Shown piece by piece: positions 48,160-59,940 of a DNA stretch of 64,000 nt. Positions within the stretch are counted from its first letter, which is position 1; every line of letters starts with the position of its first letter. The translations under genes and the position numbers were made by a program. Source of the stretch: Prochlorococcus sp. AG-402-M23 (lineage in GTDB: Bacteria > Cyanobacteriota > Cyanobacteriia > PCC-6307 > Cyanobiaceae); contig QCIR01000001.1 of assembly GCA_003216575.1 (NCBI GenBank), forward strand, positions 1 to 64,000. Reading direction: 5' to 3'. Under the pieces are notes generated by a model, which worked only from the letters and a program-made list of their open reading frames with translations, ran no database searches and was not told the DNA's origin.

Positions 48160-49896
48160 TTAGAAGCTCTTGATAAATTGTTTATCGCAAAACTCTTTAT
48201 ATCTTCCTTGCCTGTTAATTAATTCATTATGGTTACCTACTTCACATATTTTTCCTTTCTCAATCACAGCTATTTTATCTGCCTTTTGTATAGTTGATAA
48301 TCTATGAGCGATTATCAACACTGTTCGACTATGCATAGCTTGTTTAAGACCTTTTTGAACGGACTCTTCGGCTTCCGCATCTAAAGCACTTGTAGCTTCA
48401 TCTAATAATAAAATTGTTGGATTTCCTAGTAAAGCTCTTGCAATTGATATTCTTTGTAGTTGACCTCCAGAAAGATTTGTTCCCCTTTCTTCTATAAATG
48501 TTTCATAGCCATCGGGGAATTTTTGAATAAAGTCATGCGCATTTGCAATTTTTGCAGCATTTACAATATTTTCTCTGGTTGTAGATCTTCCAAATCTTAT
48601 AGCTTCTGCAATTGTCCCTGAAAATATAAATGTTTTTTGTGGAACTATACCAATTAATCTTCTTAAATACTTGGTATTTAAATTTTTTATATTATATTCA
48701 TCTATAAATATCGATCCATAATTTGGTTCTATGAATTTTAATATTAATGAAAAGATTGTACTTTTTCCTGCGCCCGAAGGGCCAACTAATGCAATTATTT
48801 TACCACTATCTATATCTAAACTGATATCCTCTATTACATTATTATCTTGACTATAGGAAAAGAATACATTCTTAAAGGTTATATTACCATTAATTTTATT
48901 AGGTATAATACCTCTATCTAATGTCATGATTCCTTGTGGATTAGTAGTTATTTCATTTAATCTTTCTAGTGATGCTTGACCTTGCTTTAATTCGTTGTAG
49001 TTACTAGTTATATGGCTTATTGGATCAATTAACATTATCAATGCTGTAAAATAACTGCCAAATTCTTCGTTAGACATACCTCCAGTTTGTATTCTATATG
49101 TTCCAATTGCAAGAATACTCAAAATACCTATTACTTCTATTAATCCAACAATGGGATGTTGGAGAGCTATAAGTTTAAGCATATTAAATTTAGCTTCTTT
49201 ATGTAATTTAACTTGTTTGTCAAAGTCGTTTTGCAACCATTCTTCTACTGCAAATGCTTTAACCATTGGTAGTCCTTGAATTGCCTCCGAAAGCAAACCT
49301 GCTAAAGAGCTAATTTTGTTTTGACTTTTTTCAGATGCTTTTAATACCCTGCCGCCAAAATTACTAACCAATAATGCAATTAAGGGAGCTAATATGAATG
49401 TTGCAAGAGATAAATTCCAATCAATAAATATCATATATCCAAATACTGCTAGTAATTGAAATATGGATGGTGTCGTATCTTGAATAGATTTATATATAAC
49501 TTCCCCAACTCGATCAACATCCTCTGTAAGCCTGTACGCAATATCTCCAGATGAAAGTTTTTCTATAAATAGAATATTACTTTTTTGTAGTTTTCTAAAT
49601 AGTGTTGTTCGGAGATCTTGGCTTAATGCTAAGGCGGGTTTTGCTAGGAGACTATCTTGAAGATATTGTGCAGTTTTTTGAATTATAAAAATAATTAGAG
49701 CTTGTAATATTACAGTTAAAACTTGTTTTGTATTTCCTTGACCAATTGCTGGTATTAACTTTCCTGATAACCAAGCGAGAATTGGCCAGCAAATTACATA
49801 TACAAACATGCTTATTCCACCCAGAAGCAAGATTGGCAAATGTCCTCTGAGTCTGCCTATAAGGTAAATGAAATTTATTTTGTTTTTTTTGTTCAT
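48160..49896 (-). CDS. ABC transporter, ABCB (MsbA-like) exporter
   Basis: A 578-residue fused exporter: membrane domain (about 1-310, six helices), then an ATPase domain with Walker A GPSGAGKST, the signature LSGGQLQRISIARALL and Walker B LLLDEATSALDAEAEE, plus H-loop IAHRLSTIQKAD. A homodimer exporting lipids, peptides or drugs; substrate unknown. Encoded alone on the minus strand next to the S4 gene. Confidence 0.92.
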   Translation of the reverse strand: MNKKNKINFIYLIGRLRGHLPILLLGGISMFVYVICWPILAWLSGKLIPAIGQGNTKQVLTVILQALIIFIIQKTAQYLQDSLLAKPALALSQDLRTTLFRKLQKSNILFIEKLSSGDIAYRLTEDVDRVGEVIYKSIQDTTPSIFQLLAVFGYMIFIDWNLSLATFILAPLIALLVSNFGGRVLKASEKSQNKISSLAGLLSEAIQGLPMVKAFAVEEWLQNDFDKQVKLHKEAKFNMLKLIALQHPIVGLIEVIGILSILAIGTYRIQTGGMSNEEFGSYFTALIMLIDPISHITSNYNELKQGQASLERLNEITTNPQGIMTLDRGIIPNKINGNITFKNVFFSYSQDNNVIEDISLDIDSGKIIALVGPSGAGKSTIFSLILKFIEPNYGSIFIDEYNIKNLNTKYLRRLIGIVPQKTFIFSGTIAEAIRFGRSTTRENIVNAAKIANAHDFIQKFPDGYETFIEERGTNLSGGQLQRISIARALLGNPTILLLDEATSALDAEAEESVQKGLKQAMHSRTVLIIAHRLSTIQKADKIAVIEKGKICEVGNHNELINRQGRYKEFCDKQFIKSF

Positions 49897-49934
49897 TCCA
49901 TCAAACTATCAATGTTTAATTTAAAGGCACGTAA

Positions 49935-50153
49935 ATGAAATTAGATCAATTTCTAAAATTTATGGGGATCGTTCAGACTGGCGGAGAAGCAAAAATGATT
50001 ATCAAGTCAGGAAAAATATCAGTTAATGGCATAGTGGAAAACAGAAGAGGTAGAAAATTAATTTATGGTGATCAAATTATTTTTGCAAATGAAACATACA
50101 TTGTTCCAAATTCTGATCCTCTAGGCCGTAAGTTGGCAAGAAGCGATAAATGA
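49935..50153 (+). CDS. S4 domain RNA-binding protein
   Basis: The 72-residue protein is one S4 domain: LDQFLKFMGIVQTGGEAKMI, KSGKISVNGIVENRRGRKLI, GDQIIF. Similar to YbcJ-like proteins that bind structured RNA and may act in ribosome quality control. Its stop lies nine bases before tpiA on the same strand, so probably an operon with tpiA and folP. Confidence 0.88.
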   Translation: MKLDQFLKFMGIVQTGGEAKMIIKSGKISVNGIVENRRGRKLIYGDQIIFANETYIVPNSDPLGRKLARSDK

Positions 50154-50162
50154 GGAGCTAGC

Positions 50163-50903
50163 GTGCGTAAACCGGTCATCGCAGGGAATTGGAAGATGAA
50201 CATGACATGTACTGAGGCGATTGAGTACATGCGGGTATTGATCCCATTATTGAAAGATATACCAAAAAAAGATAGGGAAGTAGTTATTGCACCACCATTT
50301 ACAGCCCTATACCCTCTATCAGAGTTCATTAGGGACAATAGCGAATATCTTTCTTTATCTAGCCAAAATGTACATTGGGAGGATAGTGGAGCCTATACGG
50401 CCGAAGTATCTCCTCTCATGCTTAACGAGCTTTCGGTTAAATGTGCAATTGTTGGACACAGTGAACCGCGAAAATATTTCAGTGAAAGTGATGAACAAAT
50501 TAATAAGAGAGCTCAATCGGCTCAAGATCATCAATTAATTCCAATTGTTTGTGTTGGGGAAACTATTGAACAAAGAGAGCTTGGTGAAGCAGAAAGGGTT
50601 ATTAGAAGGCAAATTGATCAGGGCCTTGAAGGTATTGATGTAAAAAGGCTGATAGTTGCTTATGAACCAATTTGGGCAATAGGAACTGGAAAAACATGTG
50701 AAGCAAATGAGGCTAATAGAATTTGTGGACTAATTCGTAAATGGACTGGTTACGATGACGTGATTATTCAATACGGTGGATCAGTTAAATCAAATAATAT
50801 TGATGAGATTATGTCTATGTCAGATATTGATGGTGTACTAGTTGGTGGAGCCTCATTAGATCCTACAAATTTTGCGAGAATTGCAAACTACAAAACAATT
50901 TAA
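50163..50903 (+). CDS. tpiA: triosephosphate isomerase
   Basis: Converts dihydroxyacetone phosphate and glyceraldehyde 3-phosphate in glycolysis and the Calvin cycle. Motifs: GNWKMN (catalytic Lys), [12 protein letters not shown] (His), [14 protein letters not shown] (Glu) and [10 protein letters not shown]. About 247 residues, full length. GTG start. The 3' end overlaps folP by 32 bases if the upstream TTG start of folP is used. Confidence 0.95.
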   Translation: MRKPVIAGNWKMNMTCTEAIEYMRVLIPLLKDIPKKDREVVIAPPFTALYPLSEFIRDNSEYLSLSSQNVHWEDSGAYTAEVSPLMLNELSVKCAIVGHSEPRKYFSESDEQINKRAQSAQDHQLIPIVCVGETIEQRELGEAERVIRRQIDQGLEGIDVKRLIVAYEPIWAIGTGKTCEANEANRICGLIRKWTGYDDVIIQYGGSVKSNNIDEIMSMSDIDGVLVGGASLDPTNFARIANYKTI

Positions 50904-51723
50904 TAATTATCTGCCAGAAGATTGGGAAAGTGAAACTCATTTAATGGCAATAGTAAACATCACTGAGGATTCATTTAGTGATGGAGGACTTTATATTGAC
51001 TTAGACTCTGCAATTAATCATGCTTCATCATGCATTAAACTAGGAGCAGATATTTTAGATATTGGCGCTCAGAGCACACGCCCTGGTGCATCTGATGTTG
51101 GAGCCGAAATTGAAATTAAAAGATTGGTTCCTTTAATAAAAGAATTAAAAACATTACATCCCAAGATTCCACTTTCTGTAGATACCTTTCATCATTCTGT
51201 CGCTGAGAAAGTATTGAATGTTGGTGCTGATTGGATTAATGATGTTAGTGGTGGTCGTTATGATCCCGAAATTTTTACTGTTATTGCTGATAAACGTTGT
51301 CCTTATATCTTGACTCATAGTCGTGGAAATAGTAGAACAATGGATTCTTTAGCTACATATACAAACGTCGTTAATGATGTAAAAAAAGAATTATCTAATC
51401 AAATTGATTTAGCAATATCTAAAGGTATAAATAATCAACAAATTATTATTGATCCTGGAATAGGTTTTGCAAAGAATGTCGATCAAAACTTAACTATACT
51501 AAAAAATTTAGAAGAATTTCTTTCTATGAATTATCCGGTATTAATAGGAGCTTCAAGAAAAAGATTTATTGGGTCAGTTATTAATGAACCTGACCCTACT
51601 AAGAGAATATTTGGAACCTCTGCAGTAGCATCTCGGTGCGTGATTGCTGGGGTTGATATTTTAAGAGTTCATGATGTTAAACAAATTCATCAAGTTTTAA
51701 CAATGACTAAATCAATTATTTAA
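50872..51723 (+). CDS. folP: dihydropteroate synthase
   Basis: Joins p-aminobenzoate and dihydropterin pyrophosphate in folate synthesis. Motifs: [15 protein letters not shown] (usual TPDSFSDGG; Pro is Glu here), [27 protein letters not shown] and GASRKRFIG. 283 residues from TTG 50872; the next ATG (50944) would remove the first strand context. Overlap with tpiA implies coupled translation. Confidence 0.94.
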   Translation: MRELQTTKQFNNYLPEDWESETHLMAIVNITEDSFSDGGLYIDLDSAINHASSCIKLGADILDIGAQSTRPGASDVGAEIEIKRLVPLIKELKTLHPKIPLSVDTFHHSVAEKVLNVGADWINDVSGGRYDPEIFTVIADKRCPYILTHSRGNSRTMDSLATYTNVVNDVKKELSNQIDLAISKGINNQQIIIDPGIGFAKNVDQNLTILKNLEEFLSMNYPVLIGASRKRFIGSVINEPDPTKRIFGTSAVASRCVIAGVDILRVHDVKQIHQVLTMTKSII

Positions 51724-51730
51724 TATAAAA

Positions 51731-54700
51731 CTAGTCTTCTGTATTAACTCCTTCAATTCTATCTTCTACCTCTTGGTATAGTTCTTTTAACTGTTCAATA
51801 TTTTCATCGGATGTTTCCCAATAGCCTCTCCCATTAACTTCTAGTAATGTACCAACTATTCTTCTAAAGCTATGAGGGTTCAATTCCATTAATCTTTTTC
51901 TCATCTCTGGATCATTTATAAAAGTTTCATTTGATTCTTCATATACGAAATTATCGACTTGCCCACTGGTTGCACTCCATCCTAATGTGTAATTAAGTCT
52001 ATTAGATACCTCTCTTACTCCCTCATATCCAGACTTGAGCATTCCCTCGTACCATTTTGGGTTAAGTAATTTTGTTCTAGAATCTAGTCTAATAGTTTCA
52101 CTTAATGATCTAACCTGAGCATTTGCTGTAGTTGTGTCTGCTATATAACTGCTTGGAGCCTTACCATCATCTCTAAGATTTTTAATTAAGTTTGTTGGAT
52201 CAGAATCAAAATAATGACTTACATCTGTTAGTGATATTTCGGAAGAATCAAGGTTCTGGAACGTAACGTCAGCTGTTTTCATTACTGATTCAAATACATC
52301 TCTGTTCTGATTCATTTCCCCTGGATTATCTGCGTTGAAAGCATAAGTTTTTCTTGAAAGGTACATTTCTTGTAACTCATTTTCTTCTTCCCATGTTGAG
52401 TTTTCTACAGCCAAATTGACGTTCGAGCTATAACTTCCACTTGCATTTGAGAAAACTCTGCTTGCAGATTCCCTGATGCTTTTCCCTTCCTTTTCTGCCT
52501 GCTCAAGAGCATGTTTTCGTACGAAGTTCTGATCAAGTGGTTCATCTGCCTCAGCAGCCATTTTCACTGCTTGATCAATCAATGCCATTTGATTAATAAA
52601 TAAATCCCTAAATACACCAGAACAGTTGACTACTACATCAATTCTTGGTCTTCCTAATTCCTCTAGAGATAGTAGCTCTAATTTATTTACTCTACCGACA
52701 GAGTCTGGTTTAGGTTTTACACCTACGAACCATAGGATTTGAGCAAGTGATTCTCCATAGGTTTTAATATTATCAGTACCCCAGAGTACGCAAGCAATTG
52801 TTTCTGGCCATGTTCCTTGTTCCTCTTTTTGTCTTTCGATAAGCTTATCTACTACACCTTTAGCTGAAGCAACAGCAGCTACGGTAGGAATCGATTGAGG
52901 GTCTAATGCATGAATATTTTTACCACTTGGTAATACTCCAGGGTTCCTTATTGGATCTCCACCCGGGCCAGGAATAACATAATCTCCATCAAGAGCTTTT
53001 AAAAGGCTCTCCATTTCTTTATCTGCACATATTTGCTCTAAACAAAATCTCAAATAATCAAACAATTTATCTAGTGAACTTGCTTGTACATTTTCAAAAC
53101 CTGCTTTCTTAGCAGATGCTTGCCATGGCGATGGAATTGAGAAACCTATTCCTCTCAAAAACTCAACAATTAAGGTCCAAATATTTTTTTTCATATTTAC
53201 TCTTCCATCTCTTCCTGTTAGAGACTTAACCATTGATCCAACGGCTTCTCTTGATGTTTCTGTAATTAATTTATTAAGTTCAACATCTTCTAGTTTGCCT
53301 TTGTTATTACCTTCATAGACTTCCTCAATAGTTTTGCCTTTTGATTCAGCTAATAAACCTGGCAAAGATCTGATTCCATCATCTTCTCTTTCTATTGATG
53401 CAATGCTGACTAAAGTTGCAATAGCTTCCTCTGCAGTGGCTGGTTTTCCAATAGTGTGTAAGCCGCAAGGTAATAATCGACTTTCTATTTCCATTAATTG
53501 TTTATAAACATTTCCAACTACCAAATCTCTTTCATCAATTTCTAATTCGGAAGCGTCTTTTTCAGGTAGTTTTACATCTTCATCAAGATTACATTTTTTT
53601 GATGTTTCAACTATTGCGTTAACAATTTGAATTCCCCTTCCACTTTCTCGCAATTGTTGATAAGAGCCAACCAACTCTCCTAGTTCTTTTAGACCTTTAT
53701 ATAGCCCAGCATTTTCAGCAGGTGGAGTTAAATAACTAATTGTTGAAGCGTATCCTCTTCTTTTTGCGATTGTTGCTTCCGAAGGATTGTTTGCTGCGTA
53801 GTAATAAAGATTAGGCAAACCTCCAATTAATGAATCTGGATAGCAAGTCTCACTCATGCCCATTTGTTTACCAGGCATGAATTCAAGCGATCCGTGAGTA
53901 CCAAAATGAAGAACTGCGTCTGCCTTCCAAATTTTTTCTAAATAAGTGTAATAAGCTGCAAAACCATGATGAGGGCTAGCACTTCTTGAATAAAGCAATC
54001 TCATAGGATCGCCTTCATATCCAAAAGTTGGTTGTACTCCAACAAATACATTCCCAAATTCTTTTCCATATATAAGAAGATTTTGTCCGTCACTATTTAA
54101 ATTTCCAGGTGGTTTTCCCCAGTTCTCTTCTAGCCTTTCAGAATATGGAGTTAATTTTTCATATTCTTTAACGCTCATTCGATGGGCTATTGATAGTTCA
54201 GGTGAACCTTGTAAAGCCTCAGGATCATTTATTAATGTCTCCATCAATTCTTTTGGATTTTTAGGTAAATCTTTTATGTCATAACCTTGTTGTTTCATTT
54301 CTTCTAAAACTCTATAAATAGAACCAAAAACGTCTAAATACGCTGCTGTTCCAACATTCCCTTTGTCTGGTGGGAAACTAAATATTGTAATAGCTAATTT
54401 CTTCTGGTCACGTTTTTTTATTCTTAGTGATGACCATCTAATAGCTCTTTCTGCTATTGCATCAACTCTATCTTGGAGTGTATGAGCTTTCCCAGTAGCA
54501 TCATCTCGACCAGATAAAACTATTGGCTCAATAGCACCATCTAATTCAGGAATAGCAATCTGAAGAGCAACCTGAACTGGATGAAGACCTAGATCACTTC
54601 CTTCCCATTCTTGTGTGGTTTGGAAAACTAGTGGAAGGGCAACCATATAAGGTCGATTGAGTTTCTTTAAGGCCTCCACCGCTTTTGGATGATCTTGTCT

Positions 54701-55744
54701 TGCAGGACCTCCTACAAGTGCAAAACCTGTAAGTGAAACAACCCCATCTACAATTGGTTTGTCAGGGTTGATTGGATCGTAATAAAATTCATTGACAGGC
54801 TTAGAAAAATCTAATCCACCACAAAAAATAGGTATGACTGTTGCTCCCCGATATTCCAGTTCTTGAATTACTGCAACGTAGTGAGCATCATCACCAGTAA
54901 CGATATGACTTCTTTGTAGTACAAGACCAATTACTGGACCACGTTTAGCTTTATTTGATAGGTCATCTCTAGATGCAGTCCAATTTAAATATTCTTTTTT
55001 ATCTTCAAACATATTTGGTGCTAGAGGATGCCAAATTCCTAAATCTGGGAAAACTTCAGGCTCTGCTACCTCGATCTTTTCTTCTTGAATGTTTAGTTCT
55101 GGAAATACATATTTATCACCAAGCATTAATAGGAGGTTTCTTAAATTATCTGGAGTGCCTCCTAACCAATATTGGAAGCTAAGCATAAAACTACGAGCAT
55201 CTTGAGCCTTGTCTACAGGGAGAAACTTAAGAATTGAGGGAAGAGTATTTAGAAGCTTCAACATTGAATCTTGAAAGCCAGCGCCGCCAGCTTCTTTCCG
55301 CTTCTTCATAAAATCGCCAATAATGCTTTTGCTCTGACCTAACTGGGCCATTGAAAAAGTTCCCAGTTTATTCAATCGCATTACTTCAGGCATAGAGGGA
55401 AATACTACCGCCGCCTTCAGATTTTTCTTATGAGGTTCGACTGCTTCAACAACTTTTTGTGCCAAATCTTCAATGAAAATCAATGAAGCTACAAATAAAT
55501 CAGCATTTTCTATATCTTTTTTAAAGCTTTCATAATTTGCTGTATCTCTAAGTTCTTCAATTAAATATCCATTAAGTTCAATACCTATAGGACCATTTTG
55601 TGAATTTAATGAGTTTGCAGCCTGTGTTAGAGCATTTTGATATTGAGGCTCAAGAACCACATAAACAGCCTTCATCACTGCTTTATGTCTGTGATTCTCA
55701 ACAGGTGAAACTCTGCGATTGGCTGAGCGAACCTGTGTAAACAT
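51731..55744 (-). CDS. chlH: magnesium chelatase subunit H
   Basis: The large porphyrin-binding subunit of Mg-chelatase (ChlHID), which inserts Mg2+ into protoporphyrin IX, the first committed step of chlorophyll synthesis. 1337 residues, as usual for cyanobacteria. Key parts: [40 protein letters not shown], the repeated CobN-like domain and the C-terminal [23 protein letters not shown] 55744. It lies back to back with dapB. Confidence 0.97.
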   Translation of the reverse strand: MFTQVRSANRRVSPVENHRHKAVMKAVYVVLEPQYQNALTQAANSLNSQNGPIGIELNGYLIEELRDTANYESFKKDIENADLFVASLIFIEDLAQKVVEAVEPHKKNLKAAVVFPSMPEVMRLNKLGTFSMAQLGQSKSIIGDFMKKRKEAGGAGFQDSMLKLLNTLPSILKFLPVDKAQDARSFMLSFQYWLGGTPDNLRNLLLMLGDKYVFPELNIQEEKIEVAEPEVFPDLGIWHPLAPNMFEDKKEYLNWTASRDDLSNKAKRGPVIGLVLQRSHIVTGDDAHYVAVIQELEYRGATVIPIFCGGLDFSKPVNEFYYDPINPDKPIVDGVVSLTGFALVGGPARQDHPKAVEALKKLNRPYMVALPLVFQTTQEWEGSDLGLHPVQVALQIAIPELDGAIEPIVLSGRDDATGKAHTLQDRVDAIAERAIRWSSLRIKKRDQKKLAITIFSFPPDKGNVGTAAYLDVFGSIYRVLEEMKQQGYDIKDLPKNPKELMETLINDPEALQGSPELSIAHRMSVKEYEKLTPYSERLEENWGKPPGNLNSDGQNLLIYGKEFGNVFVGVQPTFGYEGDPMRLLYSRSASPHHGFAAYYTYLEKIWKADAVLHFGTHGSLEFMPGKQMGMSETCYPDSLIGGLPNLYYYAANNPSEATIAKRRGYASTISYLTPPAENAGLYKGLKELGELVGSYQQLRESGRGIQIVNAIVETSKKCNLDEDVKLPEKDASELEIDERDLVVGNVYKQLMEIESRLLPCGLHTIGKPATAEEAIATLVSIASIEREDDGIRSLPGLLAESKGKTIEEVYEGNNKGKLEDVELNKLITETSREAVGSMVKSLTGRDGRVNMKKNIWTLIVEFLRGIGFSIPSPWQASAKKAGFENVQASSLDKLFDYLRFCLEQICADKEMESLLKALDGDYVIPGPGGDPIRNPGVLPSGKNIHALDPQSIPTVAAVASAKGVVDKLIERQKEEQGTWPETIACVLWGTDNIKTYGESLAQILWFVGVKPKPDSVGRVNKLELLSLEELGRPRIDVVVNCSGVFRDLFINQMALIDQAVKMAAEADEPLDQNFVRKHALEQAEKEGKSIRESASRVFSNASGSYSSNVNLAVENSTWEEENELQEMYLSRKTYAFNADNPGEMNQNRDVFESVMKTADVTFQNLDSSEISLTDVSHYFDSDPTNLIKNLRDDGKAPSSYIADTTTANAQVRSLSETIRLDSRTKLLNPKWYEGMLKSGYEGVREVSNRLNYTLGWSATSGQVDNFVYEESNETFINDPEMRKRLMELNPHSFRRIVGTLLEVNGRGYWETSDENIEQLKELYQEVEDRIEGVNTED

Positions 55745-55857
55745 CTTTTCTTCTATCGGAATTCGACCAAGCCTAGTGTTCAGTGGCCCTTTAGTGTGTT
55801 ATTTAGTTAATGCGTGTTACAAGGGATATCAAATATGATTGTAAAAAAAGCAATTCA

Positions 55858-56706
55858 ATGAGTTCTGCTAATCAATCAATACCCGTTTTAGTCGCTGGAG
55901 CTTTAGGTCGAATGGGATCTGAGGTTATTAAAGCGATTAATTCATCCAATGATTATCAACTTGTTGGCGCAATTGATTCTCAGAAGGATAAAGAGGGGCA
56001 AGATGTAGGTTCATTATTAGGGTTAGGGCCACTGGAGGTATTTCTTTCAAGCGACTTTGAAGGCTCGTTGTGTGCTGCGAGTCAAAATGTCCCTAAGGAT
56101 GGTTCCAATGATGGTGCTGTACTAGTTGATTTCACTCACCCCAAAGTCGCTTACAAACATACTCGTACAGCTATAGCTTATGGAGTTCATCCTGTTATCG
56201 GAACTACTGGGATTACTTCAGATCAATTGAATGATCTTACTGATTTCGCTGAAAAGGCTTCTCTTGGTTCTGCAATTATTCCTAACTTCTCTGTAGGTAT
56301 GGTTTTATTGCAACAAGCAGCCGCTGCTGCTGCTCGCTTTTATGAGTACGCAGAATTAACTGAAATGCACCACAATAGAAAGGCTGACTCTCCAAGTGGT
56401 ACATGCATTAAAACCGCTGAATTGATTGAAGAACAACGATCATTATTTAATAAAGCTTTGGTTAAAGAAGAAGAATCTATAATTGGTTCACGCGGTGGGT
56501 CTCGTCCAAGTGGTTTGAGACTTCATTCAATAAGATTGCCAGGCCTAGTCGCTCATCAACAAGTTATGTTTGGATCAAATGGGGAGACTTATGAATTATC
56601 TCATAATACTATTGACAGGTCTGCGTATATGCCTGGAGTTCTTTTAGTAATAAAAAAAATTAGAACATTTACTGAATTGGTATACGGATTAGAAAAAATC
56701 TTATAA
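55858..56706 (+). CDS. dapB: 4-hydroxy-tetrahydrodipicolinate reductase
   Basis: Second step of the lysine/diaminopimelate pathway. Motifs: VLVAGALGRMGSEVIKAI (NAD(P) site), IGTTGIT, NFSVGMVLLQQAAAAAA and the catalytic MHHNRKADSPSGTCIK, C-terminal GEIYELSH-like GETYELSHNTIDRSAYMPG. Start 55858 (MSSANQ) chosen; a frame from 55810 adds an unlikely basic lead. Full length near 282 residues. Confidence 0.94.
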   Translation: MSSANQSIPVLVAGALGRMGSEVIKAINSSNDYQLVGAIDSQKDKEGQDVGSLLGLGPLEVFLSSDFEGSLCAASQNVPKDGSNDGAVLVDFTHPKVAYKHTRTAIAYGVHPVIGTTGITSDQLNDLTDFAEKASLGSAIIPNFSVGMVLLQQAAAAAARFYEYAELTEMHHNRKADSPSGTCIKTAELIEEQRSLFNKALVKEEESIIGSRGGSRPSGLRLHSIRLPGLVAHQQVMFGSNGETYELSHNTIDRSAYMPGVLLVIKKIRTFTELVYGLEKIL

Positions 56707-56718
56707 ATATATAGAAAG

Positions 56719-57360
56719 ATGTTGTTACCTATTAAGCAAAATGAAATTAACAAGTTAATTCCTTCGGTAGCGACAGGGAAACAATTTAACGCTGCATTAG
56801 GTAATCCTCAGAAGATATTCCAGAGGATTTTGATTTCAGCTATAGGGGGCGTAATTACATTGTTAATCAGTCAAAGTCAGATAACTAGTCAATTTTATTC
56901 CCTATGGTTGGTATTGGGCGTAATATTTCTATTATATATTTTATGGGGACCAATACTTGAAGCTAGTAAGAAAAATTCTAAGTTTAAAAGTTACTCATTT
57001 CCAGCATTATTTGATGGATATATATCTGATGTTTATGTTGAAGAAAGAGTTGAAAACCAACAAGAACAAGCAAGCAAAGATGGAAGATTACAGGTAATTG
57101 AGAAGAAAAGATCTTGGGTGGTTTTGGGAATAGAAGATGAAGATGGTTTTTTAGGTGATATTAGTTTCCCATTGCAAAATAAATTTAATATTCTTAAAGA
57201 AGGTATGAGAATTAATTGTGTTGTATTTAGTAATAGAAAAGACTTTGGTAATATTCAGGCTATTAGTGATGCATGGTGTCCAGAAATTAATTTATGGGTA
57301 GGCTATTATCCATTTTTACTTCGTCCAGCTTTTGAGGAATTTGTTAATAGAAGAATTTAA
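56719..57360 (+). CDS. conserved cyanobacterial membrane protein, 213 aa
   Basis: Two transmembrane helices (about 37-53 and 62-78, ILISAIGGVITLLIS and LWLVLGVIFLLYILWGP) followed by a soluble domain FPALFDGYISDVYVEERVEN ... FSNRKDFGNIQAISDAWCPE. The N-terminal half probably anchors it in the membrane. Conserved in cyanobacteria; function unknown. 12 bases after dapB. Confidence 0.75.
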   Translation: MLLPIKQNEINKLIPSVATGKQFNAALGNPQKIFQRILISAIGGVITLLISQSQITSQFYSLWLVLGVIFLLYILWGPILEASKKNSKFKSYSFPALFDGYISDVYVEERVENQQEQASKDGRLQVIEKKRSWVVLGIEDEDGFLGDISFPLQNKFNILKEGMRINCVVFSNRKDFGNIQAISDAWCPEINLWVGYYPFLLRPAFEEFVNRRI

Positions 57361-57398
57361 TTTAATATTCTTAATAATTTAAATGATATAATTTAAAT

Positions 57399-58520
57399 AT
57401 GAATGTAGCTATTATTGGCTCTGGATTATCAGGATCTGTTGCCGCGATATCATTAGCAAAAGCTGGATGTACTGTTGATTTATATGAGAGATTGTCTGAT
57501 GAAGAACTTTGTAATAGAGACCGAACATATGCAATTACACATTCTTCTAGGAAAATCCTAGAAAATATAGATATATGGTCATCGATTCAATCAAATCTTG
57601 TACCATTTCAATATCTTAATGTTATTGATTTTGAATTAAATAAGCAAGTTCAATTTCATGTTGGAGATTTAAAAAAGGAAGACAAAAATACCTTATGCAT
57701 TGGCTGGATTGCAGATCACAAAAAATTAATGATCAAAATTTTGAAACACATATCTCAACTTGATAATATTAACAAGATCCCTACATCTGTTATCCCTAAT
57801 ACTAAAAATTATGACCTTATTGTAGCAGCAGATGGTTCTAACTCTAATACCAAAAAGAAACTTAAAACATCATCATTTTCATTTGATTATGATCAGATGT
57901 GTATTACTGCAAAAGTTCTTTTAAGAGGCGCTAAATCAAACGAAGCCTTTGAAATCTTAAATACTCAAGGGCCATTTGCTGTTTTACCTCTAGGAGGAGA
58001 TTTATTTCAAATTATTTGTAGCCAGACTATAAAACAAGGCTTTATTAACATGAATCTTTCAAAATCCTTGTTTTTAGACTACTTATCAACAGTCCTTCCA
58101 TACGGTATTGAGCCAGATACACTTATCGATGAGCCTAAATCGTATCCAATAAGATTCTTGTTGAATTATTCATTATTTTCTGGAAAATATATATACATAG
58201 GAGAAACAGCACATATCTTCCATCCAGTAGGCGGACAGGGCTTAAATTTATGCTGGCGTGATGTGAATAATCTTACTAATATAATATCAATACCATTTCT
58301 CAGAAGAAATGTTTTTTTTGTTCCCATTCTATATTCGATGTCCAGATTAATTGATATCCTATCAGTATCAATTTTTACTGACACTTTAGTTCGATATTCA
58401 AGAAGTAATAGTTTTATATTCTTTATACCTAGAGCAGTTGTTTTCTTTATTTTGAAAAACTCGAAAATTGCCCGGAAGTCTATTCTTAATATTATGACTA
58501 ATGGACTTTGGCAATGGTAA
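57399..58520 (+). CDS. UbiH/Coq6-type FAD monooxygenase
   Basis: A 373-residue flavoprotein: FAD site AIIGSGLSGSVAAISLAKAG and E/D end (DLYERL), mid-motif LIVAADGSNS, and YIGETAHIFHPVGGQGLNLC with the second FAD motif (GDAAHxxxPxxGQGLN). Belongs to the UbiH/VisC monooxygenases that hydroxylate quinone precursors. Which ring is hydroxylated is not evident. Same strand as the membrane protein upstream. Confidence 0.86.
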   Translation: MNVAIIGSGLSGSVAAISLAKAGCTVDLYERLSDEELCNRDRTYAITHSSRKILENIDIWSSIQSNLVPFQYLNVIDFELNKQVQFHVGDLKKEDKNTLCIGWIADHKKLMIKILKHISQLDNINKIPTSVIPNTKNYDLIVAADGSNSNTKKKLKTSSFSFDYDQMCITAKVLLRGAKSNEAFEILNTQGPFAVLPLGGDLFQIICSQTIKQGFINMNLSKSLFLDYLSTVLPYGIEPDTLIDEPKSYPIRFLLNYSLFSGKYIYIGETAHIFHPVGGQGLNLCWRDVNNLTNIISIPFLRRNVFFVPILYSMSRLIDILSVSIFTDTLVRYSRSNSFIFFIPRAVVFFILKNSKIARKSILNIMTNGLWQW

Positions 58521-58526
58521 TAGTAA

Positions 58527-58736
58527 ATGATTAATACTAATAAACCGATTTACCCTCCTTCTGAAGAATTATGTTCTTTTATTATTGATAGTCTTGGAAT
58601 AAGCCAAAGTGCTTTGGATTTAGGAATTAAGAGATCATGTTTAGAGAATTCTCCATTACCCATAGTTATGTGGAGCTACGGATTGGTTACACTTTATCAA
58701 CTTAATATTATTCTTTCATGGCAGCAGGATCATTAG
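58527..58736 (+). CDS. DUF2949 family protein
   Basis: Matches DUF2949: LCSFIIDSLGISQSALDLGI, SCLENSPLPIVMWSYGLVTL and YQLNIILSWQ. 69 residues, soluble, helical. Six bases after the monooxygenase, so probably the end of that operon. Function unknown. Confidence 0.83.
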   Translation: MINTNKPIYPPSEELCSFIIDSLGISQSALDLGIKRSCLENSPLPIVMWSYGLVTLYQLNIILSWQQDH

Positions 58737-59251
58737 TATTTTACTACACTTTCAATTACTAATTCATTATCTAATCTTTTCCTTCCTTTAAGTGCCGTTA
58801 GTTCTACAAGGAATCCATATCCAATTAAGTTAGCTCCAGCTTTTTTAAGCAAATTACCAGCGGCTTCTGCAGTTCCTCCTGTGGCTAATAAATCATCAAT
58901 TACAATTATTTTACTATCATTCTTTATATGATCCTCCTGAATTTCTAACCTGTCTTCACCGTATTCTAGTTTATAATTTATACTTAATACTTTTCCTGGT
59001 AATTTATTAGCTTTTCTAATCGGGATGAATCCAATATCATTTTTAAAAGCCAGAGCTGAAGCGCTGATAAATCCACGCGACTCTATTCCAGCCAGATAAT
59101 CTGGTTTTAAAGTAATTATTAGGTTCCTTAAAGGCTCCATGATTTGTTTCCATATCTTTGGCTCTCCATATATCGGATTAATGTCTTTGAACACTATTCC
59201 CTCTTTAGGAAAATTATTTACCTCAGAAATATAGCTTTTCAGATTTTTCAT
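58733..59251 (-). CDS. apt: adenine phosphoribosyltransferase
   Basis: Salvages adenine to AMP with PRPP. Motifs: FPKEGIVFKDINPIYG at the start, AGIESRGFISASALAFK, GFIPIRKANKLPG, and the PRPP loop VIDDLLATGGTAEAAGNLLK. 172 residues, full length. It converges with the DUF2949 gene with a four-base overlap. Confidence 0.95.
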   Translation of the reverse strand: MKNLKSYISEVNNFPKEGIVFKDINPIYGEPKIWKQIMEPLRNLIITLKPDYLAGIESRGFISASALAFKNDIGFIPIRKANKLPGKVLSINYKLEYGEDRLEIQEDHIKNDSKIIVIDDLLATGGTAEAAGNLLKKAGANLIGYGFLVELTALKGRKRLDNELVIESVVKY

Positions 59252-59334
59252 TCTTTATAATTTTTTTAGTGTGCAATTTTAAAAAACCAACAATAAAGCT
59301 AGCTAATCTTCAAACTCCTGTCATTATTTAATTT

Positions 59335-59931
59335 ATGAAAACTTCTTATTTAGTGGCTTCTAATAGAATTGATCTCGATAATGTCACAATCTCGAACAAT
59401 AAAACTCTTCAAAGTACATATGTTAATTGCGTGATCGCCAATGATGCTCCAAAAAAACTTGACTTCTTGATACTAGTTATTGAGACTCTTCAAATTAACG
59501 CGACTGATACTCTCTTGTTGAAAGCAAAAAACATCGGATTGTCAGATGACTTTTCTAGTCGAGTTAAATTTTGGAAAATGAGGATATCAAATCCTTTGAG
59601 AACCTCTTACGCCTTTACTTCACTTACATCAGATCAGGTTGACTCACTTGTAAAACTTATTTCATCTATGGCTGAAAGCCTATACCCTCTTATTAGACAA
59701 CTTTTATCATCAAAGGAATCAAGTACTCTTAACCAGGAAAGATGGTTTCTATTTAGTTCTCGTCTTAAGTCTCTTATTCGAGAAAGAATGAATTTGCAGA
59801 GAAGTTATATTACTTCTTTATTAAATGATGACACTAATGAGATATTTAGAGAATTATTAGTCACCCTGTCATTGTCATGTGGACCAGGTGGTTCAAATCG
59901 TCTCAAAGCATCCTTGTACCGTCAATCATAA
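59335..59931 (+). CDS. DUF3038 family protein
   Basis: Matches DUF3038 of cyanobacteria (soluble, helical): LDFLILVIETLQINATDTLL, FWKMRISNPLRTSYAFTSLT, RWFLFSSRLKSLIRERMNLQ. 198 residues. The DUF4335 gene follows after nine bases, the usual pairing in cyanobacteria. Function unknown. Confidence 0.85.
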   Translation: MKTSYLVASNRIDLDNVTISNNKTLQSTYVNCVIANDAPKKLDFLILVIETLQINATDTLLLKAKNIGLSDDFSSRVKFWKMRISNPLRTSYAFTSLTSDQVDSLVKLISSMAESLYPLIRQLLSSKESSTLNQERWFLFSSRLKSLIRERMNLQRSYITSLLNDDTNEIFRELLVTLSLSCGPGGSNRLKASLYRQS

Positions 59932-59940
59932 AACATATCA